From assembly GCA_035341855.1 (NCBI GenBank), contig DAOQWA010000011.1:9446-73445 (forward strand): a stretch of 64,000 nt of DNA. The letters are read 5' to 3'. The DNA comes from QQVM01 sp035341855 (GTDB taxonomy: Bacteria > Bacteroidota > Bacteroidia > AKYH767-A > 2013-40CM-41-45). The notes below the pieces were generated by a model that worked only from the letters and a program-made list of their open reading frames with translations, ran no database searches and was not told the DNA's origin. This document shows, piece by piece, positions 33,558 through 42,413 of this stretch. Made by a program: the position numbers and the translations under genes. Numbering within the stretch: the stretch's first letter is position 1; every line of letters begins with the position of its first letter.

Positions 33558-34928
33558 TTAAATTGAACAGCTTGTAGGTTGAAATAATTTGACATCTTCG
33601 CTCAGATCATAAACTGCAACATCATTACCTAGATTGGCTTTAATGATGCTACAACCGGCAGCGCTTCTGTAACCTCCGGCGCAATGTACCAGAATGGGCT
33701 TATGAAAGGGAATTTCATTGGTTCGCTCCCTTAATTCATATAGAGGTATATGAATAGTGTTAGTAAAAATGGGTTTCTCTTCTACCTCAGAAGGATTTCT
33801 TATATCTATTATAGTGAAATCAGTTTCATTTGACCTTAATAATTCACTATTGAAAAATTCTGTCTTATGATCTGCAAAATCCAGAGTAAACGCTTTCTCT
33901 ATTTGTGGCTCATACCCAATTTTCGCTATGCGTTGTATTATGGTTTCGAGTCTGGAATCTGAATCGGCGACCAGATAAAATTTCTCTCCTGGATTAACAA
34001 TACTCCCCAACCAGGTTTCGAAACGTGTGTCATCCATCAGGTTTATGGCGTTTTTCAGATGCGATTTTTTAAATTGTTCCTGCGGTCGTATGTCGATGAT
34101 TAGTAAATCTTTGTTTAATGCATTTATGTCAACATGGTTTTTAATTGAGCCTGCTTTTTTAACTTTGGAAATACTTTCAGAATAATTGGCAGCACCACTT
34201 TTGTTTAAACCAACATCATAGGGAAAATATTTCGGAATGAAGGGTTGGTTAGATAGTAATTGCTCAACAAATTCTTCTTCTTTCATGGCCTGCAGACTCC
34301 AGTTGCTAATCTTTTCCGCACCAATGGTGCTTGTGTTTGCCTCACTGAGTCCTTTTCCGCACAAACTACCTGCTCCATGTGCAGGATATACGAGGACATG
34401 ATCCGGAAGAACCAGAAGTTTTTCCCTCAATGAATGATACATCTGTTTTGCAAGGTCTTTTCTTTTCGCCGTAATTGCTCCGGCTTGCTCTCTCAAGTCC
34501 GGTCGGCCACAATCGCCAATAAAGAGAGTATCCCCTGTGAAAACTGCTTTTTCTTTTCCTTTTTCATCGATGGCCAGGATGCTGATACTATCGGGCGAAT
34601 GCCCCGGTGTGTTTATAGCTTTCAAGGTTATATTGCCAAGTACCAATGCATCGCCATCATCAAAAGATTGATGCGGATATTCTGCTCCGAGAAATTTGCT
34701 CACATAGATTGATGCTCCGGAATGCTTACTGATTTCAAGATGACTGCTAACAAAGTCTGCATGAGGATGAGTTTCAATTACAGCGGTAATCTTTGCATTA
34801 TTATTGTTTGCAAATTCATAGTATGGTTTCGGATCTCTGGCAGGGTCTATCAGTGCCATTTCTCCATTGCTAACTATAGCATAACTGAAATGGGATAAGT
34901 TTTTATCTTCAAATTGTTGTATTTTCAT
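33558..34928 (-). CDS. Persulfide dioxygenase-like MBL hydrolase fused to two rhodanese domains
   Basis: This 456-residue protein is of the ETHE1/BLH type. The metallo-beta-lactamase domain (1-~245) has the iron-ligand motif THPHADF (53-59; His54, His56, Asp58), NTPGHSPDS (His110) and FTGDTLFIGDCGRPDL (Asp133). Two rhodanese modules follow. In the first (~265-350) the catalytic position reads LVADSDSR with no Cys, so it is structural. The second has an intact VHCAGGYRS (Cys416). In related enzymes the MBL part oxidises glutathione persulfide to sulfite and the rhodanese hands on sulfur. The upstream region holds the 21-bp element described separately. Confidence 0.9.
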   Translation of the reverse strand: MKIQQFEDKNLSHFSYAIVSNGEMALIDPARDPKPYYEFANNNNAKITAVIETHPHADFVSSHLEISKHSGASIYVSKFLGAEYPHQSFDDGDALVLGNITLKAINTPGHSPDSISILAIDEKGKEKAVFTGDTLFIGDCGRPDLREQAGAITAKRKDLAKQMYHSLREKLLVLPDHVLVYPAHGAGSLCGKGLSEANTSTIGAEKISNWSLQAMKEEEFVEQLLSNQPFIPKYFPYDVGLNKSGAANYSESISKVKKAGSIKNHVDINALNKDLLIIDIRPQEQFKKSHLKNAINLMDDTRFETWLGSIVNPGEKFYLVADSDSRLETIIQRIAKIGYEPQIEKAFTLDFADHKTEFFNSELLRSNETDFTIIDIRNPSEVEEKPIFTNTIHIPLYELRERTNEIPFHKPILVHCAGGYRSAAGCSIIKANLGNDVAVYDLSEDVKLFQPTSCSI

Positions 34929-34954
34929 GGTGTTTTATTGTTTGAATTTATTTC

Positions 34955-35003
34955 ACAATGTACGAGGCCGGTGTAAATCTCACAGCTACTTTTGTTACAC
35001 AAG
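34955..35003 (-). promoter_or_regulatory. Operator/promoter of the dioxygenase operon (copy 2 of the 21-bp element)
   Basis: Positions 34983-35003 (plus strand CAGCTACTTTTGTTACACAA plus G) match the element at 35437-35457 at 19 of 21 bases. It lies 54 bases before the ATG at 34928. Twenty bases further on, the minus strand has TACATTGT (34962-34955), a weak -7 element. This puts the element's centre near -42, a class II activator position. Confidence 0.55.
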
Positions 35004-35011
35004 TTTTGTGA

Positions 35012-35383
35012 TCACGATCTATCAAAAAACCACATTTTCACGGCAATCACAACGAGAAGCACTGCGAATATTCTTTTCATGAATAATTCAGGGATTTGTG
35101 TTGCAAACTTTGCCCCGAAATAACCACCTACAAAGAAGAATGCCGCCAAAATCAGCGATGCCTTGATGTCTACAAATCCTTTTTGATAATATTGATAAGC
35201 AGCAAGAGCACCAACAGGCAGAACCATCATAATCAAAGCAGTTCCTTGTGCCAACTGTTGAGAATATCCTAAAAAAAGTGCTAATGCCGGAATGATTATA
35301 ATGGCTCCTCCAAGTCCTAGCAAACCACCCAACAAGCCTGAAATTATACCAATGGCCGCAATGATTAAAAAATTATTCTCCAT
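35012..35383 (-). CDS. Half-size TauE/SafE (TSUP) sulfur-anion exporter
   Basis: This 123-residue membrane protein has four helices. It corresponds to one repeat of the ~250-residue TauE/SafE fold, with the characteristic GLLGGLLGLGGAIIIIPALAL and a middle YFGAKFATQIPE. It probably works as a homodimer, exporting sulfite or thiosulfate from the cluster, or importing it. The ATG at 35383 is preferred over 35422 because the predicted promoter (-7 element at 35409-35416) lies between them. Confidence 0.8.
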   Translation of the reverse strand: MENNFLIIAAIGIISGLLGGLLGLGGAIIIIPALALFLGYSQQLAQGTALIMMVLPVGALAAYQYYQKGFVDIKASLILAAFFFVGGYFGAKFATQIPELFMKRIFAVLLVVIAVKMWFFDRS

Positions 35384-35408
35384 GAGTCTGAAATTGTATT
35401 TAACAATA

Positions 35409-35457
35409 CAAAGTTCAGACATTTATAAAAGTCCTACAGTTACTTCTGTTACACAAG
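35409..35457 (-). promoter_or_regulatory. Operator/promoter of the tauE gene (copy 1 of the 21-bp element)
   Basis: The element at 35437-35457 (plus strand CAGTTACTTCTGTTACACAA plus G) overlaps the end of the Crp/Fnr coding region and lies 53 bases before the TauE ATG. Twenty bases downstream on the minus strand is GAACTTTG (35416-35409), one base off TAnnTTTG. Spacing is the same as in copy 2. Confidence 0.55.
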
Positions 35458-36072
35458 GGTGATCTTATTCCTGCCTAAACTCACTAAATTCTGCTCTTCC
35501 ATCTGTTTCAACAAACGTGAAATTACAACCCTAGCAGTCCCCAGCTCATTGGCAATTTGTTCGTGGGTAATATATAGTGTGTGGCTCTTAGTCAGCTCAG
35601 CCTTGTTTTTAATGAAATTTAGTAAGCGTTCATCCATCTTCTTGAATGCAACTGCGTTCACTACTTCCAAAAGCTCTTCAAAGCGTTTGTGGTAGAGTCT
35701 GAAAATATAATCGAGCCATTCCGGAAATTCTTTTATCAATTGAGAGACTTTATCTACAGGAATAAATAAAATTTCAGATTCTTCTTCTGCAACTGCTTTG
35801 ACTTTACTAGTATCATTATGCAGGCCGCCAAGAAATGACATTATACAGCTTTCTCCTGTTTTGATGTAGTATAAAAGTATTTCTCTTCCATCTTCATCCA
35901 TCCTCATTACCTTAATACTTCCTTTAGTGACAATCGGTATTGCTTTGATGTAGGCATCTTCATTCAGTATCACGTCACCTTCTGAAAAGGTTTTCGCAAT
36001 GCCATATTGGTATAACCTTTCACGTATTTGAGGGGAAGACTTGAATTCAACAATATTATTAAGTTGGTCCAT
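35449..36072 (-). CDS. Crp/Fnr family transcriptional regulator
   Basis: This 207-residue activator-type regulator has a cyclic-nucleotide-binding-like beta barrel (~15-125), a long dimer helix, and a winged HTH (168-203) with THEQIANELGTARVVISRLL. Arg181 and Arg186 lie in the recognition-helix positions. Only one Cys is present (Cys76, in ESCIMSF), so it cannot hold a 4Fe-4S cluster as FNR does. A thiol or persulfide, heme or small-molecule signal is possible. It sits at the head of the sulfur cluster, 34 bases after alaS, and is the obvious candidate to bind the two nearby 21-bp elements. Confidence 0.88.
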   Translation of the reverse strand: MDQLNNIVEFKSSPQIRERLYQYGIAKTFSEGDVILNEDAYIKAIPIVTKGSIKVMRMDEDGREILLYYIKTGESCIMSFLGGLHNDTSKVKAVAEEESEILFIPVDKVSQLIKEFPEWLDYIFRLYHKRFEELLEVVNAVAFKKMDERLLNFIKNKAELTKSHTLYITHEQIANELGTARVVISRLLKQMEEQNLVSLGRNKITLV

Positions 36073-36106
36073 TTTTATTTGTCAGAAAAATGATGATCCT
36101 TCGACA

Positions 36107-38713
36107 TTAGGAGATTAGCGCAAGTCCTTTATCTAATGCAATTTTTAATCCCGATGGGTTTTTTCCTCCTGCAGTCGCATAAAATGCTTGACCGCCACCG
36201 CCACCCTGAATTTCCTTGCTAAGGTCACGGATGATATTTGTTGCATTCAGATTTTTCTCGGTCACGATATTTTCAGAAAGAATAAGAGACAAATGTGCTT
36301 TACCATCTATCTCAGAGCCACATAGAAAAAATAAATTATCGACTTGATTTTTCAATTCAAATGATATGTTTTTAATTGCATCTGCATCAGGTAAACTAAG
36401 CTGACTAATGATAACGTTCATCCCATTCACCGACTTGATATTTTTTAATAGGTCATTCTTGATGGATTGCGCCTTTTCGTTGATCAGTTCCTTGATTCTA
36501 TCCTGCAAAGAAGCATTCTCGCTGAGCAATGATTCGACTCTTTGTGCTATGTCCTTAGGGTGTTTTAGCAAATCTGAAATCCTGTTTAGTTGATTCGCTT
36601 GCTTCTCAAAATATGCTATGGCATTGTCCGAAGTAATAGCTTCGATACGTCTTACACCGGCAGCAACAGCTGTTTCGGAAACAATTTTTAACAAACCTAT
36701 CTGACCTGTTGAGTTCACATGTGTTCCTCCGCATAATTCACGGGAAAATGAAGGGTCGAAGGTTATTACTCTTACAAACTCGCCGTACTTTTCACCGAAG
36801 AGGGCAGTGGCTCCCATTTCCATGGCCTCATTCACAGGAACATTTCTTCTTTCTTCAAGTAGGATATTTTCCTGAATTTTTTTATTCACAATATCTTCAA
36901 TCTTTGAAAGCTCTTCATCGCTGACTTTAGCGAAATGTGCAAAATCAAAACGTGTTTGTTCCTGATTTACCAGGGATCCCTTTTGATTTACGTGATCTCC
37001 TAATACCTGTTTCAATGCAGAATGAAGTAGATGGGTTGCAGAGTGATTACTGGTTATTAATCGTCGTCTTTGTGAGTTTACTTTTGCAAGAAAGCTTCCG
37101 TTAAGGTTTTTGGGTAACTTATCGCAGAAATGTATAATTAGATTGTTTTCTTTCTGAGTGTCGGTGATTAAAGTTTTTTCATTTGAAGAATCGATCAATA
37201 CACCTGTATCACCAACTTGTCCGCCACTCTCTGCGTAAAATGGTGTCTTGTTAAGCACCAATTGATACTGTTCCTTATTTTTTGATTTAACTTTTCTGTA
37301 ACGTAATATCTCACAATTACACTCAAGCATATCATAGCCGCAAAATTCAACTTCATCCCCCGGATTTACAGTTATCCAATCATCTGCGTCTACAACTGAG
37401 GCAGCTCTCGAGCGTTCCTTTTGTTTATCAAGATTTTTTTGAAAAGAAACCATATCCACTTCCAGACCTTTTTCTCTGGCCATGAGTTGGGTGAGGTCAA
37501 TCGGAAAGCCGAAGGTGTCATACAGTTCGAATGCAAATTCACCACTGATATTATTATTGCCTGCCTCTTCAAATTTTTTAATCCCTAACTCAAGCGTTCG
37601 CAAAAATGAATTTTCTTCTTCCATTATTACCCTTTGAACGAAGTCCTGTTGTGCTTTCAAATCAGGAAACACGTCTTTAAATTGTTCGCTTAATATTGGA
37701 ACCAGTTTATTTAAAAAGGGTTCTTTGAGATCCAGAAAAGTAAATGCATAGCGGACTGCTCTTCGCAGGATCCGGCGAATGACGTAACCGGCTTTATTAT
37801 TTCCCGGTAGTTGACCGTCACTAATTGCAAATGCAATGGCACGAATATGATCAGACATCACCCGCATAGCAATATCTGTTTTTTCGTCTACGCCATATTT
37901 TATACCTGCTCTCACAGCAATAAACTGTATCAATGGCTGGAACACGTCTGTATCGTAATTGGATGTTTTACCTTGCAGTGCCATACACAGCCTTTCAAAT
38001 CCCATTCCCGTGTCGACATGACGGGCAGGTAAGGCTTCCAGACTCCCGTCTGCTTTCCTGTTAAATTCCATGAATACATTATTCCAGATCTCAATTACCT
38101 GGGGGTGATTATTATTCACCAATTCTTTTCCGTCGATTCGTTTCCGTTCATCTTCAATTCTGAGGTCAACATGAATTTCGGAACAAGGGCCACATGGACC
38201 TGTATCGCCCATCTCCCAAAAATTATCTTTTTTATTACCTCTTAGAATTCTGTCTTCAGCTATGTATTTCTTCCAATGATCATGGCTTTCTTGATCGAAT
38301 GCAAGATTTTCATTGCTATCTCCTTCGAAAACAGTAACGTATATTTTATCCTTCGGAATTTTATAAACTTCGGTGAGTAATGTCCAACTCCATTCAATGG
38401 CTTCCTTTTTGAAATAATCACCGAAAGACCAGTTTCCCAGCATTTCAAACATGGTGTGGTGGTAGGTGTCAATTCCTACTTCTTCAAGATCGTTATGTTT
38501 TCCTGACACACGCAAGCATTTTTGCGTATTGGCAATACGCTTATATTTTGCAGGACTGTTCCCTAAAAAAATATCTTTGAACTGATTCATACCCGCATTC
38601 GTGAACATGAGTGTCGGGTCATTCTTCACTACCATGGGCGCTGACGGGACGATTTGGTGATCCTGTGACTTGAAGAATTCTAAAAAAGCTGTTCGTATTT
38701 CCCTGGAGGTCAT
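36107..38713 (-). CDS. alaS: Alanyl-tRNA synthetase
   Basis: AlaRS charges tRNA-Ala in the cytoplasm and edits misacylated Ser/Gly. It has 868 residues, the usual length. Visible blocks are the class II catalytic core at the start (IRTAFLEFFKSQDHQIVPSA, TNAGMNQFKDIFLG, GDTGPCGPCSEIH), the editing-domain zinc motif HSATHLLHSAL with the later CGGTH, and the C-Ala domain with QGGGGGQAFYATAGGKNPSGL. A near-consensus -7 element (TATCTTCG on the minus strand) lies in the 90-bp divergent gap to the M23 gene. Confidence 0.96.
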   Translation of the reverse strand: MTSREIRTAFLEFFKSQDHQIVPSAPMVVKNDPTLMFTNAGMNQFKDIFLGNSPAKYKRIANTQKCLRVSGKHNDLEEVGIDTYHHTMFEMLGNWSFGDYFKKEAIEWSWTLLTEVYKIPKDKIYVTVFEGDSNENLAFDQESHDHWKKYIAEDRILRGNKKDNFWEMGDTGPCGPCSEIHVDLRIEDERKRIDGKELVNNNHPQVIEIWNNVFMEFNRKADGSLEALPARHVDTGMGFERLCMALQGKTSNYDTDVFQPLIQFIAVRAGIKYGVDEKTDIAMRVMSDHIRAIAFAISDGQLPGNNKAGYVIRRILRRAVRYAFTFLDLKEPFLNKLVPILSEQFKDVFPDLKAQQDFVQRVIMEEENSFLRTLELGIKKFEEAGNNNISGEFAFELYDTFGFPIDLTQLMAREKGLEVDMVSFQKNLDKQKERSRAASVVDADDWITVNPGDEVEFCGYDMLECNCEILRYRKVKSKNKEQYQLVLNKTPFYAESGGQVGDTGVLIDSSNEKTLITDTQKENNLIIHFCDKLPKNLNGSFLAKVNSQRRRLITSNHSATHLLHSALKQVLGDHVNQKGSLVNQEQTRFDFAHFAKVSDEELSKIEDIVNKKIQENILLEERRNVPVNEAMEMGATALFGEKYGEFVRVITFDPSFSRELCGGTHVNSTGQIGLLKIVSETAVAAGVRRIEAITSDNAIAYFEKQANQLNRISDLLKHPKDIAQRVESLLSENASLQDRIKELINEKAQSIKNDLLKNIKSVNGMNVIISQLSLPDADAIKNISFELKNQVDNLFFLCGSEIDGKAHLSLILSENIVTEKNLNATNIIRDLSKEIQGGGGGQAFYATAGGKNPSGLKIALDKGLALIS

Positions 38714-38723
38714 AAATTGAATG

Positions 38724-38754
38724 TTTGAATTGAAGTGCTGATACAGTATATTTG
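38724..38754 (+). promoter_or_regulatory. Textbook Bacteroidota promoter (TTTG-N19-TATATTTG) before the M23 gene
   Basis: TTTG at 38724-38727 and TATATTTG at 38747-38754 are separated by exactly 19 bases, matching the -33/-7 consensus. The ATG of the M23 gene follows 49 bases later. Confidence 0.75.
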
Positions 38755-38803
38755 CATTTCAGCAATTTTGCGAAGATAATCAGGATTCAGCTATCAGCAT
38801 AGC

Positions 38804-39775
38804 ATGCCGAAGGTAAAATATCACTTCAACACTCACACGCTTAAGTACGACAAAGTTATTGTCAGTTGGCGAAAAAGATTTTTCAGGGTGATGGGTTGGC
38901 TTGCAACAGCGACCGTATTCGGTGCCCTGATCATGGTTATTTCTTATAATTTTTTCGATTCGCCTAAGGAAAAACGACTCAAGCGGGCATTGGAGGAATC
39001 AAGCTATCAGTTTGAGTTGTTGAAGCAGCGAACTGAACAGGTCGAAATGGTTTTGCAAGATATCCAGGAGAGAGATAACACAATTTATAGGGTTATTTTC
39101 GAAGCTGAGCCAATTCCTGGCTCCATCAGGGAAGCAGGATATGGTGGGGTGGACCGATATAATGCACTAAGAAACCTTTATAACTCCGACCTTATCATTG
39201 ACATGACCAAAAGGGTAGATCGACTTGGTAAGCAACTTTATATACAATCAAAGTCTTATGATGAGGTTTGGGAATTGGTCAAGAACAAAACGAATATGCT
39301 GGCATCTATCCCTGCAATTCAACCCGTAGCTAATAAGGATCTCAAACACATGGCATCAGGATATGGCATGCGTATGCACCCGATTTACAAAACCGTGAAA
39401 ATGCATACAGGTATGGATTTCACAGCTCCGGTAGGAACAGAGATTTATGCAACAGGTAATGGAACCATCTCAAAGATCGAAATGAACGGCCGTGGTTATG
39501 GACATAATGTTATTATAAATCATGGCTATGCCTATGAAACTCTTTACGGACATTGTAGTCGAATTGTGGTGCGACAAGGTCAAAAAGTAAAGAGAGGAGA
39601 TCTCATTGCTTATGTTGGTAATTCAGGTTCCTCAACCGGACCTCATTTGCATTATGAAGTTCGAAAACATGGTAACCCAATCAATCCGGTTAATTTTTAT
39701 TATAATGATCTAACACCTGAAGAATATGAAAGGGTGTTGGAGATATCATCAATGCCGGGGCAGTCGTTTGACTAA
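38804..39775 (+). CDS. Membrane-anchored M23 (LytM) metallopeptidase
   Basis: This 323-residue protein likely trims peptidoglycan or serves as an activator at division. A short basic N-terminus (FRVMGWL) precedes one helix (~31-48), placing the rest in the periplasm. A helical coiled coil (~55-160) leads to the M23 domain (~182-300): SGYGMRMHPIYKTVKMHTGMDF (His and Asp zinc ligands), then YGHCSRIVV and TGPHLHYEVRKHG (HLH). All zinc ligands are in place, so it looks enzymatically active rather than EnvC-like inactive. Confidence 0.9.
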   Translation: MPKVKYHFNTHTLKYDKVIVSWRKRFFRVMGWLATATVFGALIMVISYNFFDSPKEKRLKRALEESSYQFELLKQRTEQVEMVLQDIQERDNTIYRVIFEAEPIPGSIREAGYGGVDRYNALRNLYNSDLIIDMTKRVDRLGKQLYIQSKSYDEVWELVKNKTNMLASIPAIQPVANKDLKHMASGYGMRMHPIYKTVKMHTGMDFTAPVGTEIYATGNGTISKIEMNGRGYGHNVIINHGYAYETLYGHCSRIVVRQGQKVKRGDLIAYVGNSGSSTGPHLHYEVRKHGNPINPVNFYYNDLTPEEYERVLEISSMPGQSFD

Positions 39776-39944
39776 AGACGTGTATTCTATAAATAAATTA
39801 GATTCCTGTTAAATTATTGTTCTATTAAGAAAAATTCTTTTTATGTTTATCCCCTCATAGCAGTTAATAAGTAGCTTCCGGGATTAGAACCATATCAATT
39901 ATTTTAATTATATTCGTAAATCAGCTTTCTTAAAATATATTATT

Positions 39945-40403
39945 ATGCCTTACAAAGAAAAAGAAATCGAAAAACTATATTATAGCATTGGAGAAGTTGC
40001 TCAGATCTTTGGGGTAAATACATCGCATATTCGTTTTTGGTCGAAAGAGTTTGATATCATAAAACCTGCAACAAATAAAAAAGGAAATCGTCTCTATACA
40101 ATCAGCGATATTGAAAACTTTAAAAAAATCTACCATCTTGTGAAGGAAAAGGGTTTCACACTAAAAGGTGCAAAGGTTGAGCTAAAAGAGAATAGAGGAA
40201 AATTGAAAGCTGAGTCGGAATATAGTTCTGACTTTAACGTCCCGCAGTTACACGACAATCCTGTCACCATTCCAATGCCAAAGGCAGAGCCGGAATTTCA
40301 AGATAATATGGTTAACAACATCATGCTTTTAAATTCTCTTGAAAAGATAAAAGCATCATTACTCGAAGCCCATAAAGACCTGATGCTTTTGGAAGAGAAA
40401 TAG
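39945..40403 (+). CDS. MerR-family transcriptional regulator
   Basis: This is a 152-residue protein. The N-terminal MerR HTH (~10-85) is clear: YYSIGEVAQIFGVNTSHIRFW, then the wing KGNRLYTISDIENFKKIYHL and EKGFTLKGAKVEL. The C-terminal part has a weak dimerisation helix and no metal-binding Cys set, so metals are unlikely ligands. It follows the M23 gene by 169 bases and is closed by a terminator. Many Bacteroidota have this form next to an M23 peptidase gene, though I cannot confirm a link. Confidence 0.88.
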   Translation: MPYKEKEIEKLYYSIGEVAQIFGVNTSHIRFWSKEFDIIKPATNKKGNRLYTISDIENFKKIYHLVKEKGFTLKGAKVELKENRGKLKAESEYSSDFNVPQLHDNPVTIPMPKAEPEFQDNMVNNIMLLNSLEKIKASLLEAHKDLMLLEEK

Positions 40404-40420
40404 GATCTTCAAAAAATAAT

Positions 40421-40454
40421 AAAGTCCGTATTCATTAGAGTACGGACTTTTTTT
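40421..40454 (+). terminator. Rho-independent terminator between MerR gene and ispF
   Basis: AAAGTCCGTA (40421-40430) and TACGGACTTT (40441-40450) form a 10-bp stem with a 10-base loop and a T run. A/T on the other flank suggests it works for the converging ispF gene too. Confidence 0.85.
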
Positions 40455-40509
40455 ATATCATTAAATCTATGATGTTCGCTTCAATCATAAAATGTAATTT
40501 CGCGATGTA

Positions 40510-40983
40510 TTACTTTTTTAAAATCAGTACTACGGCATAACAACTAACGCCTTCTTCGCGTCCGACAAATCCAAGTTTTTCAGTGGTAGTTGCCTTGATA
40601 GAAAGATCATTTTCCTTGATGTTCATCACATCAGACAAGCAAGTCTTCATAGCAGGAATATGTCCTGCTATCTTCGGCTGCTGGAGGCAAAGGGTAACGT
40701 CAATATTTCCGATTTTATAACCGCTTTCTGAGAGTAGTTCGCAAACCCGTTTTAAAAGGATTTTGCTGTCAATGCCTTTGTACGTTGCAGAAGTATCTGG
40801 AAAATGTTTGCCTATGTCACCGAGATTGGCGGCTCCCAAAATGGCATCGCAGATAGCATGTACCATCACATCCGCATCTGAATGGCCGACTGCACCCTTA
40901 TGATGAGGCACTTCAATACCTCCCAGGTAAAATTTTTTTCCATCTGATAACTGATGAACGTCAAAGCCAAATCCAATGCGCAT
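40510..40983 (-). CDS. ispF: 2-C-methyl-D-erythritol 2,4-cyclodiphosphate synthase
   Basis: IspF closes CDP-methylerythritol phosphate to the cyclodiphosphate in the MEP isoprenoid pathway. It has 157 residues, the usual length. Zinc ligands are visible in FGFDVHQL (Asp8, His10) and VGHSDADV (His ~33) as well as the flexible-loop region HFPDTSATYKGIDS. The C-terminal substrate-binding TTTEKLGFVGREEGV is complete. It is a single gene between two terminators; the other MEP genes are elsewhere. Confidence 0.96.
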   Translation of the reverse strand: MRIGFGFDVHQLSDGKKFYLGGIEVPHHKGAVGHSDADVMVHAICDAILGAANLGDIGKHFPDTSATYKGIDSKILLKRVCELLSESGYKIGNIDVTLCLQQPKIAGHIPAMKTCLSDVMNIKENDLSIKATTTEKLGFVGREEGVSCYAVVLILKK

Positions 40984-41065
40984 GCTGATTTTATTAGAGT
41001 GTATGATCTTTTATTCAATTTGTGTATCAGTCACAAAGAAAGAAAAAGCAATTAATTATTAGGCT

Positions 41066-41102
41066 AAAAAAAAACGAATGATGTAATCATTCGTTTTTTT
41101 TT
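41066..41102 (-). terminator. Bidirectional terminator ending the porU-porV operon
   Basis: ACGAATGAT (41074-41082) and ATCATTCGT (41086-41094) form a nine-bp stem with a three-base loop, flanked by A and T runs on both sides. Confidence 0.85.
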
Positions 41103-41118
41103 GGATTATCTAAGTGTT

Positions 41119-42357
41119 TTATTCATCTAGGTTATTTGCCTCTTTCTTAAGACCATCAAAATCAAATGTCAAAGTGAATCGGAGGGTATTTTCAAGTGGA
41201 TTTCGTTGCGATGCAATAAGGTAAGCAAAGTCAAGACCGAAAACGTTGTATCTCAAACCTGCTCCGAGGGTAAAGAATTTACGATTTCCTTTTGTCGCGG
41301 CTTCATGAAAATACCCGGCACGAATGGCGAATTGGTTATCATACCAATATTCTGCTCCGATCGAGTAGGTGAATTCTTTTAACTCCTCACTAAAGCCTGC
41401 AGGAGCGTCTCCCCAGGAGCTGATGAGAGCGGCAGGAACACCAATATTGGTTGGATCTTCTCCGGCTTGTACAACTTTTCTGCCATCACTTGAAAGGCTG
41501 TCACCACCAATTGAATTTTTATAATACACGGGTGGCGTAGGAACAAGCAACTTATTTACGTCTGCACCGAATGAAATACTATTATAATCATCAAGATCAA
41601 CTTTAAGATTTGTTCCCAAACGGAAGTTAGTAGGGATGAAATCCTTCGACTTGGTGTCAGTATAAGAGACCTTTGCACCAATATTAGAAATATTGAGTCC
41701 AAATGCCAGTTCAGCATCTTTGTTTGATAATTCTAATGGAGTTTTGTAATAACCGCTAAGGTCGGCTGCAACAGATTTTCCGGCATGGGTAGAAATCGTA
41801 TTGTTTTGAATAGCTATTCCACCTGTCAGGTTAGAGTATATGTATCGTAAAGCAATACCACCACTAAATTTTTCGCCAAGCTTGCGGGAGTAAGCTACAT
41901 CGAATGCCCACTCATTCGGATTGAACGACCCTGTTTTTTCAGCATTGTCATTGGTGAAATCGATATTACCGAGTGAAAAATAAAGTAATGACGCCGCAAT
42001 AGCTTGATCATTAGGTAGTTTTTTATATCCGGAGATGTATGCCAGATTGATATCATTCACCAATGCTCTCAGCCATGGAGTATAGGAGATAGCAAAGCCA
42101 AATTCTTTTTCTGCGAAGGCCAGTTTTGAAGGATTCCAGTGGATTGAGTTGACATCCGGACTGGTGGCAACACCATAATCACCCATGCCACCGGCTCTGG
42201 AATCGGGAGCTATCTGTAAAAACGGCACTGCCGTAGTTATTGTGTTAATTTGTCCCAGAAGCGAGTCTTTGAATGAACTCACCTGCGCTGAACTGTAACC
42301 ACCGGCCATTATCAGGCAAAAGGCGGTCAAGTATACCTTTTTGAAGTTAAAATGCAT
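41119..42357 (-). CDS. porV: T9SS outer-membrane protein PorV (LptO)
   Basis: PorV is a beta-barrel protein that carries T9SS cargo from the translocon to the PorU sortase and anchors the attachment complex. It has 412 residues with a signal peptide (MHFNFKKVYLTAFCLIMAGG, cut after SSAQ) and a FadL-like barrel. Family blocks are LQIAPDSRAGGMGDYGVATSPD, SIHWNPSKLAFAEKEFGFAISYTPWL near the start, and a final FDFDGLKKEAN. The ATG at 42357 gives the proper signal peptide; 42384 is an upstream alternative. It lies 56 bases downstream of porU, transcribed together. Confidence 0.9.
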   Translation of the reverse strand: MHFNFKKVYLTAFCLIMAGGYSSAQVSSFKDSLLGQINTITTAVPFLQIAPDSRAGGMGDYGVATSPDVNSIHWNPSKLAFAEKEFGFAISYTPWLRALVNDINLAYISGYKKLPNDQAIAASLLYFSLGNIDFTNDNAEKTGSFNPNEWAFDVAYSRKLGEKFSGGIALRYIYSNLTGGIAIQNNTISTHAGKSVAADLSGYYKTPLELSNKDAELAFGLNISNIGAKVSYTDTKSKDFIPTNFRLGTNLKVDLDDYNSISFGADVNKLLVPTPPVYYKNSIGGDSLSSDGRKVVQAGEDPTNIGVPAALISSWGDAPAGFSEELKEFTYSIGAEYWYDNQFAIRAGYFHEAATKGNRKFFTLGAGLRYNVFGLDFAYLIASQRNPLENTLRFTLTFDFDGLKKEANNLDE

Positions 42358-42413
42358 GTTTTTTAATAAATGAAAGATGCCCAATATACGGGTTTAAATA
42401 AAAATAGTTTGCT

